Origin: Verticillium longisporum
Taxonomy: Eukaryota > Ascomycota > Sordariomycetes > Glomerellales > Plectosphaerellaceae
Reading direction: 5' to 3'
DNA length: 64,000 nt
NCBI GenBank assembly: GCA_019188255.1
Contig: JAETXT010000013.1
Coordinates: 124,001 to 188,000, forward strand
This document shows positions 19,996 through 31,512 of this stretch, in pieces; position 1 is the first letter of the stretch, and each line of letters starts with the position of its first letter. The position numbers and the translations under genes are program-made. The notes under the pieces are model-generated. The model saw nothing but the letters and a program-made list of their open reading frames with translations, was not told the origin of the DNA and made no database searches.

Positions 19996-22900
19996 CTATC
20001 CTTTCTTAGCTTTCTGTTTTTTAGGGACCCTCGCAAGCCAGTATAAGAGGAAAGCCATCGAGATATTGAACATGCAGAACGCCCACATGATCCCAAAGTC
20101 TCTCCAGCGGTTGCCGAAACTCACACTGACGGATGCCAGATACTCGTTTGTGTTGGACATGGAGCAGTATGAGCAGTTGGAAGAGTCTGGATTTTCCAGG
20201 TAGCCCCCATTCTGAGCCAAGTACTCGGAAGCGTACTGGGCACAGGTGGAGCCGTCCGGGGCGGTAAAGGTAATAAATTCGTTGGGGGCACAGTGCATCG
20301 GAGCATCGCCAAGCCCGGTCGCCATCAAGCTCTCAATAACGTATGTGAAGGGGTTGACGCGGTACATAAAGATCCAGAACCCTGGAAGACTGTCGGGGCC
20401 CGCTATGACGCTGTGCGGGACGAGTCGTGTTAGTCTCTGGCTGCCTGCCTTGAAGGGAAACGTACCCGCAAAATGTGAACATCATGATGAGCAATAGATT
20501 TGCAAGGCCTCCAGCGTGGTCTGCGGTGGGGAGTCCGGCAATCATCATGTGTGCAAAGGTGCTTGTGAATGCAAAGAACATCCACAAATGCAGAAACATG
20601 AGAAAACTGCGAATGTGAACGGTATCAGTCCACTCTGCATTGTTGGAAAGGTTCATAGGATAATAAAAAAATATAAAGGCAAAGATGGACATGAACTGAT
20701 CGTGGTTAGCCTGGTTTCGGCTGCTACTTCAACCGTGTACTCACAGAGTTCCACGCAAGCTCAACCAGGACATTAGCCGCCACAAACGACGGCCATCCAT
20801 ACGCTTTGGACGGGCGTTCTCGGGACTCATACATGACACGCTGGGAGGCGAATACTGGCATGATCTGGTTCACTAGATTGGGAAACAGGCTGAGAAACAT
20901 GAAGATGCCAAACATTTGGTTCGACATGCCGCGCTTCGTGTTTTGAGAATCCAGAAACGATAGGCCAACAAAGAGTGACTACCAATGTTAGCTAGGTTTA
21001 GGTCTCCATGGTTCGGATATGTGAACGTACCCCTCCCAGCGAGAGCAAAGCTTTGGCATATATATAACCGGGGCTTCTCCAGTACTGCTGGAATACTCGT
21101 TTCGTAACCTGCGTAAACTGCGTCAAGAAAGACACAGAGAACTGTTCGCGCACCAACCCGGTTTGGGCCACCTGAGCAGTGGTCGCCAATCCCGCGAGCC
21201 GTGCCAGCTCGTTCTGAACATGCTGGTATTCCGGGCTGTTCTTCCAGACCGCAGGCCAGTCAACGTCGGTCTTTGCGCCAGGGGCTGCCCCGATAACCTC
21301 GAGCATGTACTCTGCCGGGTTGGCCTTTTCGGGGAGAGCATGAGCACCGTTCCGGGCGAAGTAATCCATAAGGGTGCGGGAGCCTTTTCCAATATCGCCA
21401 AAGTATATCGTCTCGCCTTTAGACAAGAGCAAGAGTCGGTCAAACCTCTGGAACAACATTGCTGAAGGCTGGTGTATTGTACAGAGGATGGCTTGTCCGT
21501 GCTGGGTCAGTTTCTCCATGAGGTTACAAATCGACCAGGAGGTTTGACTGTCTAGCCCCGATGTCGGCTCGTCGAAAAAGAGAAGAAGTTGGGGACGGGC
21601 CGCGAGCTCCACGCCAATGGTTAGCCGCTTACGCTGTTCAACGTTGAGACCCTCGCCAGGAACGCCAATGATAGCATCAGCATAGCCCTCCATGCTCAGT
21701 AGTTCAATGACGGTGTCAACGTAGTCTATCTTCTCCTGTTGCGTGTACTGAGAAGGCTGCCGAAGCAGGGCGCTAAATCTGAGAGCCTCACGGACAGTGG
21801 AGGTAGGAAGATGGAGATCCTGTTGCTGGACATATCCCGTCTTGCGTTGGAAGGACTCGTCACGGGGGCTCCCGTTGACGAGCATGTCACCGGTGACAAC
21901 CCCCGTTGTAACGCGGCTGGCGAGGACGTCTAAAAGAGTGGTCTTTCCTGCGCCAGATGAGCCCTGCAATATCGATAAGCAATCATGACAAATGAGTCTG
22001 CGCGGAAACCGTACCATCAGCGCTGTCAGGGTGCCTGGTTTGACCCAGCCGTCTACGTGGTCCAAGATTCTGCGGGTCTCGCTTTTGATTCGAACGTCGT
22101 AACTTACACCACCCCAATGGAACACGGAAGTCTGTTTGTCCACAGCAGCTGCGCCGCTACTGTTAGCCACATGTTGTAGAGCAGTCGTTGTCGGGGAAGC
22201 CGTCTCGAGGTCTCTTGGTGCCTTCTTCAGTTGTTTCATTGCCTTGCGAAGATACACAAGTACTTCGCCTTTAGAGCGTTGGGAGGCAACATACTCCGTG
22301 GCTAAGAGATGGAGTCCAAAGTAGAGCACACCAAAGGCAACGACGACGCCCCAGTTTCGCCATTTGTGGGACATGTCGTAACTGTAGGCAGTACTCAAGT
22401 AGGCAGCCCCGTCAACAAAGTCCTGTCCAGCAACGGAACCTTGTGCCGAACAGGCTTTGGCGCTTGGGGGAACGTTATCGTACCCTGTCCCGGACGGGAC
22501 ATATGTGGTGCACGGGAAAGCTCTTCCGTTGAACTCGTTAATCATGATCGACTCGAGGCCATAGAAAATGGGATTGCCCCAGCGAGACCATTTGATCCAG
22601 TTCTTCATATAGTCGACAGGGATGGTGAAGCCGGTATAGAGGATCAAGCATAGCAAAATAATGGCGGATGGTGCCATTGCCTGAGCGATGGACTTTGTCA
22701 CCGATGCAATGAGCCGGAAAAGCATTGACATGGTCAAGACAACGGTAAAGGCAACAAGTAGGAAGAAGAAAAAGTTACCCGGTTCGCGATGCAAGTTCGC
22801 CATGAAGTACACCGTTACGTTGGTAATGACGGCATTGAACAACTTGTATGGCAGGTCGACCACCATGGAAGAGAGGGCTTCCGCGCTTGGGTGGTAGAGT

Positions 22901-24663
22901 GCATAGCGGGCATGCTTCTCTATAATCTTCCGTTTGGCGTATAGCGAAACAATCTCCAAGACGCTGCTGTAAGCATTTGTAAGGATGATAAAGAATAAGA
23001 GAATTGCGCGGTTCTCCAAGGACTCCGCACCCCCGGGTAAGTTATAGAAAACGCTACTGACGACGATGGCTTGGATGAAATTGATCGTAAGCATCGTCAA
23101 CGTCAGGCTTGGGTCGGTTTTGAGCATGAGGAAGCTTCGCGCCAACGTGAGGTTCATCTGCTGAAGATACGACAACGTAAAGGGCGACTTGGCGCGCTGA
23201 GTCGAGGCTTGATCTAGCCGGCGGGATTCGATAAACTTGTTATAATGATCTCCATGGAATGGGTGTCGCACAAGATAATCTTCAACGTCTTCCAGTAGCT
23301 CTGCGCGATCACGGCTCTCCTTCCATGCCTTGGAAAACTCGTCGGGCGTGCGGGGCGTCTTGTTCTCCCACCCCGGGCAAATGACGCGCTCGTCAGAGCT
23401 GGTCATGGAAGTCAAAAAGTCTGCAGTTGTTTGCTGGTCGGGACAGATGAAGCCGAGTTCCTCGAAATAGGCCTGAGCCCTGGAAGTCTTCCCAAAGAAG
23501 ATCTGACGCCCCTCGTAAAGGACGAGCACCTTGTCGAAGAGCTATCTTGATATCAGCTGAAAGTCCTTGACGAAGGTAATCCGACTCACATCATAGGCAG
23601 TCTGGGGTGCTTGGTAGATCGCGACGCATGAAGTACAGCCCATGACGTCGGCCTGCGTACGCAATGTTCTGCAGAACTCAATGGCGTTTGCGCTGTCGAG
23701 GCCACGCGTACTGTTGTCCCAGCACTGCAACGGCGAGTAGCTCAATGAGGCCTCCGCAATAGTAACGCGCTTCCTTTCGCCACCGCTTACACCCCGAACA
23801 AAGTCATCGCCGACTCGTGTATTCTTCGTGTGTGAGATACCGAACATAGCCATGGTGACGTCTCGAAGATGTTCGATATACTCGTGTCGACTAATCCCAG
23901 CGGGGACATTCTTGGGGCACCGTGCAGCCGCTGCAAAGTAGAGGGTGTCGCCGACTGTGAGCTGGGGAAAGTGGTGGTCCACCTCTGCTGTGTAAATAGC
24001 TTCTCCCCGGAAAGCAGTCCTAATCTCGTCGGGGTGTATACCAGAGTAGTTGAGTGTCGACGTGTCCTGGACGTGGAATCCATGGGTTTCGCCGGCCACG
24101 GTCTTCAGGAAGGTTGAGCACCCGGACCCGGGGGGTCCTAGCACGCAAAGCATCTCACCACTGTGGACGACACCTTCAAGGTCGCGCAAGATGTCGATGC
24201 GCTGTTGCTTTCTGTTGAAGAGCTTGCTAGCTAGATTGACCCCTTCAAGGAAGATATTGCCCACGCTCTTCTGAAAGTCGGTATCACTTCCGAAGCCATA
24301 GACGTTGAGATCGCGAAAGGCAACGCCTGTCGTCTTGGGCACATTTCCTTGAAGAGACTCCTTCCTGGCACTGAAAAAGGCCTTTGCCCATTGCTTCGCG
24401 TTGAACCTGTCGCTGTTGGGATCCAACGGACTGTCTTGGAGGAGGGGGAAAAGCGCCGCCGGAGGGCCCGAGACGTGCGATTGGGTCGTCAATCGTCTAG
24501 CGAGTTGAATCATGTCGTGCCGTATCTGTTCATCTGCGCCGTCGGGATTGTCTGTCGAACCACCCGTGTCGGCGAGAGTATTCAGCGAGCCACGAGACGA
24601 TGTTCCATGGTCCATTGTTGGGCCTGGCTTTTCGACCTCCAAGCTGGCTCTTGGAGACGGCAT
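19996..24663 (-). CDS. PDR/ABCG-type full-size ABC transporter, about 1470 aa
   Basis: Exons: 24663-23590, 23541-22015, 21963-21031, 20978-20745, 20695-20466, 20410-19996. The order is (NBD-TMD)x2, as in Cdr1/Pdr5 drug-efflux pumps of the plasma membrane. NBD1 has the asymmetric fungal Walker A with Cys (GPPGSGCST, about 176-184), signature VSGGERKR and DNSTRGLDS. The first TMD block spans [11 protein letters not shown] to the large loop after [16 protein letters not shown]2 has canonical Walker A GSSGAGKT (about 868), degenerate signature LNVEQRKR and DEPTSGLDS, then a second TMD. One 51-bp intron (22014-21964) is in phase and free of stops, so retention would add 17 residues just before Walker A. 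Length matches the family (about 1450-1500). It is divergent from a Zn2Cys6 regulator 694 bp away. The substrate is not predictable. Confidence 0.95.
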
Positions 24664-25357
24664 CGGATCGAATTCTTGGCGGGAAGGAATGTGATGTAGT
24701 TTGATGAATTGTTTCAGAACGTGGGAGAAAAGAAGAACAGTAAGCTAGTTGGGATGATGAAATACAGCTGGAAACGAGCGGGTTTATGACAATGCTGACC
24801 GGCGACGACAGCTTAACATGATGGCTCAACATGATGGCTCAACATGACGGCCGTGGAACATGCCCTCCCTCCGGACGGTGCGGCGCCTCGTCAATGCGGA
24901 GCGGCTAATTGTGGGACGGACATTCGGCGTCTAGTGGCCATGACGCCCGGATGCGAGATAAGACAGTGTCTCGGATTACTGGGGCCAGGCCTCGGTCATT
25001 TCTTAGCCTTCAGCACTAGAGCGGGAGCCCGTGCCGGGATCCACGTGAAGTGCCTTGTCCCTGTCGGACTTGCGGACATTGAGCTTACTAGGTAGGATCC
25101 AGAGTGTCGGACTTCTCAAATCACGAACCAGGCAGCAAGATCTAAGTTCCGCAAAAAAACTTTATTAGCAATACGAACCCATATTGCCATCGCCGTGGCG
25201 CAATAAAATCCGGTGCGTTCTACCGAAGCTCGCTGTGCCTCAAGATAACCAGCATGGAACGGGGATGGACGGCCTACGAGGGCAGCTGCAACGACAGAGG
25301 AATGCCATCAGGTAATTGCTGCTGGCCGTGCTGCTGCAACGGCAAGATCGAATCTGC
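24664..25357. promoter_or_regulatory. Shared divergent promoter of the ABC transporter and the Zn2Cys6 regulator
   Basis: This 694-bp gap lies between two outward-pointing start codons. It contains a short tandem repeat near 24818-24852 (units of AACATGATGGCTC, two full copies and a third partial). CGG/CCG triplets typical of Zn2Cys6 binding are present near 24866-24890 but form no clear inverted pair. Confidence 0.4.
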
Positions 25358-27597
25358 ATGGACTCCAACTCTCCGCCGGGAGGGCCTTTGAACGGGTTAG
25401 CGGTGAGTTTGGTTACGGATGGCTTTGCTGTCAATCCCCATCATCTCCTCTCAAGATGGTTTCCTGACATAAGATTGCCTCCAGTGTCTTGCCTGCAAGT
25501 CCCGAAAGGTATGTATTACCCTACGCTCGATCTTTGGCTCTAAGCAGAAATAACGGACGCCAGTTTGCTGCGTGGAACCTGCTGACATCTATCCAGACCA
25601 GATGCGACCGTTCGAAGCCCACCTGCGATGGTTGCTTTGCGCGGCGCCAACCGTGCATCTATCCCAAGCGCAAGGCAAGAAAAAAGGCCAACTCGGCTGC
25701 CAGGCGATCAACTCCGCAGTACGTATGTCTCGGCCTGTGCGAGCTCTCAAGCCTGTCTCCTTCCTGTCGGTCATCGATGTTGACGTGTCATCGGACGCAA
25801 GCGACGGAATTCTCTCAGATCTTTTCGACCGACTTCTCCAGGTCGAAGACAAGTGCTCAAAACTTGTCGCTAGCAGTTCCCAGGTCAAGGTGTCGCCGTT
25901 GGTAGCTGACAGCGACTCTGAAACAAGTCCATTCTCGCTTCTTGGCGCATCCCCAACCGCAAAGGTTGCAGACGATGCTCCCGGAGAAGAGGCAGGGGGT
26001 ATCGTGGGAAGCAGTCTTGAGAACCCCTATTCCGCCGATACGCTTCTCACGGAGGCTCTTGCTCAGGTGGTACATCTGAAACACCAGAGATCCAGTATTC
26101 GATCATCATACAACGAGAATCATGTTCCACCAGATATTGCCAAGGCGTGTCTCAACAGTACGCTGCTGCCACGCATCCTCCTTTCTAAACGCTTCGCTCA
26201 ACCCTGAACAGACTTCTGCAGGCATTACATGGCCGACATCTATCAATATTCGATTAACACCAAGCTCATGTATCTGATTCCGCACATGATCAACATGCCA
26301 GAAGTCAACATAGACCCCGCCGCGCTCAGCCTCTATCATGGCATGCTTTACCATGGGTCTCTAAGCGTGGCCACGAGACCGGACTTGCAGATCGAAAATG
26401 TCACTCGTGTCACATATTTCCATTTTGTCCGTGCCATAGCCGCCTGGCAGAAGAAATTCTCGGGGGCGAGGACTGACCTTGTCGTCGCAATTCTATATGT
26501 ACGTGCTCTGCTCGTTGACTAAGTACTCGCCCAATCGAGACTGACCAGGACAGATGCGAGCTGCATTCCAGCAATATGATGTAGAGCTCAGCTGGAGCAT
26601 GTTTGGCCTTGTTTGCGAATGCGTAAGGACTCTTGGTATTCATCACATTGATCGGATTTCTCTGGGCTGCTCCATGCATATCAAGTTTTCAACCACCCAG
26701 GCGAATCAAGACGAAAAGGGCTTTCGGGCTCTGGTATCTGTCGACCTTTTCTTCCGCTTATTGCACGACAAACCTGCCTTAATCACAGCCAACATGACTG
26801 GATGCCAGGCTAGCCTTCCGTTGGTTGACTTGGTCTCCGAGAACCCCGAGCAGGCCGTTTGTGGCTTGGACTCCCTTGTTGCCTCTCGATTAACGGACCT
26901 TCTTCTTCGGTTCTTCGATATACTGAGCCATTACAAGAGGGAGCTCAACAACGACATAATCGGTTGCATACAAAGTCTCTCTGAAGAGATTGAAAGTTTG
27001 TTCCGGGAGTGGCCAGTGGTACGTCTAGGTTTCAGGATCGTGTTTGGATTCTACACACCCCTGCATCACTCTAACAAAAACGAACAGATAGATACAATGA
27101 CTGCCTCTGAAAACAAGCCCGAACACTGGATGCTCTTCGACCTGACGCTGATAGCATACAGCTCAATGATCACCATGTGTCGGGAATTGTTACACATGCC
27201 CATCTGCCTACCCACCACTCCCCCGGGGAGGGGAGCCATCCATCAGCTCGTGCTCAGCATTGCGCGCCGCATGCTGAACCTCGCCTATGCTGCTCTCGTC
27301 AGCTACCCAGTCTCGACAGTAGTCTGCTACATGTTTGGAGCATTTCGCTGTGATATGGCCTACGGCTGCATGGTAGAGCACTTGCTTGCTGGCGACCCCG
27401 GCGAGCCTGGCTCAACAGCTGGGCCCGACATAACCATCTTGTGGCAGGTGGCGCAAAACGTTACCTCAATCGCAGAGAGAGACCAAGACATAATGCCACT
27501 CGCGAGCACTCTCTACGAAATGAACCAGATCATCCGCGCAAAGTGGGTTTTGGTTTCATCAGGTGTGACGACTCGCGGGAATGCAGGGCTCCAATGA
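25358..27597 (+). CDS. Zn2Cys6 fungal transcription factor, about 602 aa
   Basis: Exons: 25358-25402, 25485-25508, 25597-25718, 25802-26157, 26212-26498, 26554-27018, 27088-27597. The zinc cluster is assembled across two introns, including a 24-nt exon: CLAC KSRKTR C DRSKPT C DG C FARRQP C, followed by a basic linker (PKRKARKK). It starts only about 15 residues from the N-terminus. A short coiled-coil-like segment (DRLLQVEDKCSKLV) follows, then a fungal TF middle-homology region (RHYMADIYQYS, ELSWSMFGLVCECVRTLGIH). It is nuclear, DNA-binding and likely a local regulator. Divergent placement against the ABC transporter suggests control of that pump, but this rests on position only. The target genes and ligand are unknown. 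Confidence 0.8.
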
Positions 27598-27903
27598 CCG
27601 CCTCTCGCAAGGTGCAACCCCTTGAGCTGGTGCCAAGGCCCTTCATGGCCTTGGCCTGGGCCCTGGTCAGCTGAGGGTGTCAGGCAGGAAAGGGTCGTGG
27701 CCATGACGTCAATGAATCGAATCTCACCCAGACCATTGGCGTGGCGGTCGCATGACTGCATGGGTATCAGGGCCGCCTGCGATATAATGGATCATGAGCT
27801 CGCCATCCCAATGCCAACAGCGTGGATGACTCTCGCACGGAATATCTTTCTGGGGAATCGTCGCATGTCAAAGTAATCTTTTCCACGATTCACACAGTCT
27901 TCA
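27598..27903. other. Intergenic, no gene seen
   Basis: About 300 bp between the regulator's stop and the GH128-like start. A near-perfect inverted arrangement of GGCCTTGGCCTGGGCCCTGG (about 27645-27664) may be part of a terminator hairpin but is only a guess. Confidence 0.35.
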
Positions 27904-28410
27904 ATGAGAAAGTCGACATATTTCCACCTTGGCTTTATCGTCAGCCTCGCTCCGGCACAAACAAAAGCTGGTCTTGCTTCGAAACAGGGACTTGCTGTTC
28001 ACGGCGATGCACCCAATTCCGATAACGAGTTCCTGTCATCACAAAATTCGCCCATCTCCTGGTATTATACGTGGTCCCCGTGGCCTTCTGATACAGTCAA
28101 CAACTCGGTAGCATTTATTCCCCTCCTGCATGGTCTTGACGCAGCATCCGACGATGAGTTGAAGTCCCTCCTCGGGCGGCTTCCCGATTCATCAACGCAT
28201 CTTCTCACGTTCAATGAGCCAGACCACGACATAGCCTCTGGTGGCAGCGACATCTCGCCAGAAGACGCAGCGGAGGCGTATATCCAGTACATTGCACCGT
28301 TGCGGGAGGGAAGCTCAGACTCACCTCGGACGTGGAACATCAGCCACCCTGTTGTGACGGGCTCTGGCCAAGGCATTGAGTGGCTCAAAGGGCACAGCAT
28401 GGCGCGTTGA
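27904..28410 (+). pseudogene. Truncated GH128-like (glycosyl hydrolase catalytic core, Asl1-like) gene, 168 aa
   Basis: The frame begins with a signal peptide (MRKSTYFHLGFIVSLAPAQT) and continues through the family's N-terminal half: KAGLA, SWYYTWSPW, AFIPLLHG, LLTFNEPDHD with the acid/base Glu, ISPEDAAEAYIQYIAPLR and HPVVTGSGQGIEWL. It then stops after a few unrelated residues (GHSMAR). In intact members about 100 more residues follow, with the second catalytic Glu. None of this part is found in any frame in the next several hundred bases. The break is near 28385. The family acts on beta-1,3-glucan, often at the fungal wall. I infer a 3' deletion and a non-functional enzyme, although a secreted short product is possible. 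Confidence 0.7.
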
Positions 28411-29197
28411 GACGGCCGGGCCGCTGGGTCTGGGCTTCCGGCGGCTGGGTGAGTGGGTGAGGGAGGCAACGGGAACGAGTGGTGACAGGTGGTACAACGT
28501 CGTCCACTCCCTTTTGCGGGTCGCGTCAGGTCACTTGGCGCCTCATCCAACCGTTTGACGTCCTCGGCCTTGTGAGGGTGATGTGATGGAGGGGATGCGA
28601 GGCGCGCGAGATCCGAGTCGCGTCTTGGGCGAGAAGTCATCGTTGCCGTCTGCCATCATCGCTCGATGGCCCCTCCTCCCCCTCCCCCCTTTGCAGCTGT
28701 CGGCCATCCCACTTGTCATGCTGCTACTTGCTGGTGTTCGTTGGGCCGCTGTCCGTGCCAATGTTCGACATGCCGCGCGAGGATTGGCAGCTCCGTAGAC
28801 TATGTTGCCGTGAGCCATAATTAAAACAAAACGGGTCTGGCTGCTGCCTTGTTCCTGATATCACGAGATTGCTTCCTAAGCATCGACAGGAGCATGCTAC
28901 CAACGAAGGTGCCCAACAATCGCTCGCAAGCACCATGTACCTGAGATAGGCGCCTAGGTAGGTACCTATACCAAGTACAGAGCTAAGCCACGTGATGTGA
29001 CAACTACGGCGGGCCCATCCGCGGGCGAGGTACCCGGCCAATAGCAGCCCCGCACACGGACCCTGATGTCTCGAGCCTTTGGAAGCTCGAACTCACTTGA
29101 TTGAGAACAGGTGGTCTGTCATCCCATCGTACCATTTGCCCTATTTTTTCGTCTTTCCTCATCAACTCATCAATCAACAGAGATCACCATCATCAAC
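28411..29197. other. Intergenic, SFH5 promoter region
   Basis: About 790 bp, G-rich near 28440-28480 and containing CT-rich and TAGGTACC-type stretches closer to the SFH5 start. Apart from the abrupt end of the GH128-like gene at its left edge, no coding signal is seen. Confidence 0.5.
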
Positions 29198-30398
29198 ATG
29201 GCCGACAACAAGCCCCAGGCTCCTCTCGCTGCGGAGACGCAGCCTGCTGTCGAAACGGCCCCATCTACGACTGCCGAGGCACCTGCTGCGCCAGCTCCAG
29301 TTCCTGCGGCGGACGAGAAGCCCGTCCCTGTCTCCACCGGGACTTCTGCCCCTGCTGCTGAGCCGACGCCCGCACCCGAGGCTGCTGCTGCTGCTGCTGC
29401 TGCTGTTCCTGCTGCTGCGGCTCCCAAGGTCGAGGAGCCCACGTCAGCGTCTGCTCCTGCGGTCGAGGCCAAGAAGGACGAGGCAGCCGAGCCGGCTCCC
29501 GCTGAAGTTGCTGCCCCCAAAGCTTCTCCTATCCAGCAGCTGTGGGCGGCTGCCAAAGCCCACTCGCACTCCGAGATCTGGGGCGTCACCCTTGCCGATC
29601 CCGAGAGCCATGTCCCCTCGCAGATTGTCTTCCAAAAGTACCTGAACGCCAACGATGGTGACGTCCCCAAGGCTGTTGACCAGCTCACCAAGACCTTGAC
29701 GTGGCGAGCGCAGGCGAAGCCCCTCGAGCTCGTCACCAAGGCCTTCTCCAAGGATAAGTTTGCTGGCCTTGGCTATGTCACCTCGTACGGTGATGCCGCC
29801 GACCCGGAGAAGCGTGAGGTGTTCACGTGGAACATCTACGGTGCTGCCGCCAAGCGCATGTCCGAGACGTTTGGCAACCTCGATGAGTACGTCGTCCCCT
29901 CGTTGGCCTCTTTCATGTAAGGTACAGACAAGACTGACACACGGCCCCAGGTTCATCGAGTGGCGCGTCGCCCTGCAGGAGCTCGGCATCCAGACGCTCA
30001 ACATTGGTGCCGCCACCAAACCCATCACCGCGACTGAAGATCCCTACAAGATCTATCAGGTCCACGACTACCAGTCCATCTCCTTCCTCCGCCAGTCCGC
30101 CGAGGTCAAGGCGGCGAGCACCAAGACCATCGCCGTGCTTGCCCAGAACTACCCCGAGCTGCTCAAGGAAAAGTTCTTCGTCAACGTGCCTGCCATCATG
30201 GGCTTCATGTACGGCTTCATGAAGCTCTTTGTCGCCACCAAGACGGCCAAGAAGTTCCACCCCATGACCTACGGTTCCGGCCTCGCCAAGGAGTTCGCCG
30301 ACGCCAGCGTCGAGGGTCTCGGCGAGAAGCTGCCGCAGGCCTATGGCGGCAAGGGCGGTGACCTGGCCACCGAGGGCAAGACCACCGAGCTTGCCTGA
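29198..30398 (+). CDS. sfh5: Phosphatidylinositol transfer protein SFH5 (Sec14/CRAL-TRIO), 378 aa
   Basis: Exons 29198-29886 and 29951-30398. ATG 29198 is preceded by a CT-rich leader and CATCAAC. The N-terminal about 110 residues are an Ala/Pro/Glu-rich low-complexity tail. Then comes the CRAL-TRIO N-domain (IQQLWAAAKAHSHSEIWGVTL, FQKYLNANDGDVPKAVDQL) and the Sec14 lipid-binding domain (KIYQVHDYQSISFL, NYPELLKEKFFVNVPAIMGF). The family exchanges phosphatidylinositol at ER/plasma membrane contacts and supports phosphoinositide signalling. The C-terminus GKGGDLATEGKTTELA is typical of fungal SFH5. The single 64-bp intron is in phase. Other Sec14 homologues are excluded by the LADPESHVPSQIVFQKYL-type start. 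Confidence 0.9.
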
Positions 30399-30638
30399 GC
30401 ACTGTTGTATACTCTTTCGCACGTTTCGTTGTATAGTCCTGTTGAAGTTGGCCACGAGTTGTTGCTTCCTATACCCTCCCAGCAGCAGCGTTAGCCATCT
30501 GCATGAGCCGGCACACCGGCGTCCGAATTCAAAGTACGGCATTAATCTAGTACATCCCTTGCGGGTGGTGCCTATCTATCGTTCTCGTTTGTGCATGTTT
30601 TTCATCATCATGGTCATTTGTCGTGTTTCTCGGCCGCA

Positions 30639-31512
30639 TCATGTCAGCAGTGCGCCTCCCCGCTTCAACCTCCAGCCCTCCCTGACGAGCCAATATCCCG
30701 CCATCAACGGCGTCGTCAGCAGCGCCAAAACCCCACCCATCACCCCCTTGAAGATTTGCGGCGTCCACGTCGCCTCGAAGAACCAGTCGCCACCCCTTTT
30801 CTCGCCCACGGCAAGCAAGATGCCAACAGACGCCGGCCAGCAGAGCGCGAAACTGGCCAGGATGATGACCAACACCCGCGGCCCCTGCTGCCGCAGCTCC
30901 GCCGCGCCTCGCTTGACGCGCCCGCCCTTCGACGGCTTCTCGCCCTCCGAGCCCTGCTCGTCGCTGTCAAGCATCAGGAACCAGCGGGGTAATGCGCTCG
31001 TCGGCTCGGCGAGGAAGCCGATCGGCCGGATCCCGCCTTTGCGCAAGTCGCGGTTCACGAGGACTGCTTCGAGGAGCCACGTGATGACGCACTGGAGGAC
31101 AATTGTCAGGGCGGCGTCGCCGGCGAGGGTGTTTGGCAGCTGGAAGAGACGGATGGGGTTCTTGGTGAGATTTTGCGTCGTGTACATTGCTAAAGATGTC
31201 AATTTTTTTTCTCTTTTTTTTTCTTTTTTTTCTACTTCTTTCTCGCTTTTTCTCTCCCCCATCGGCAGAACCGCAAGAAGTAGGGGACCCACCATAGGCA
31301 ATGGCAAAGTTGATGCCACCGGAAAGCACGAGGGCGCCGAGCCCGTCGAGGATAAAGAGGTAGATGAACTGGTGAGTCGACAGCTTGTCCGTGGCCTCCT
31401 TGCCGCCTCGGGCGTTGCCGGTGCTCTCATTGGAAGGCCGGCCCGCTTCCGGGTCTGTCGACACCGTGCCGTTCGTGTAGCCCGAGATTGCAGAATCGCG
31501 CTGCCGATCCAT
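30639..31512 (-). CDS. DUF2456-type integral membrane protein, 256 aa
   Basis: Exons 31512-31293 and 31189-30639, with a 103-bp intron that is almost pure purine on the minus strand. Four hydrophobic segments are visible: FIYLFILDGLGALVLSGGIN, ALTIVLQCVITWLLEAVLV, RVLVIILASFALCWPASVGI and GVMGGVLALLTTPLMAGYW. A cytosolic Ser/Thr-rich N-tail and a basic loop (EGEKPSKGGRVKRG) are present. The arrangement, and the adjacent convergent SFH5 gene, match a fungal family of unknown function that I recognise as DUF2456. No catalytic residues are evident and no function should be inferred. Confidence 0.75.

Noticed and set aside
29170..29751. 193-codon minus-strand frame opposite the SFH5 N-terminal tail
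   Set aside because: Mirror of the Ala/Pro-rich low-complexity coding sequence; no start context, intron or family.
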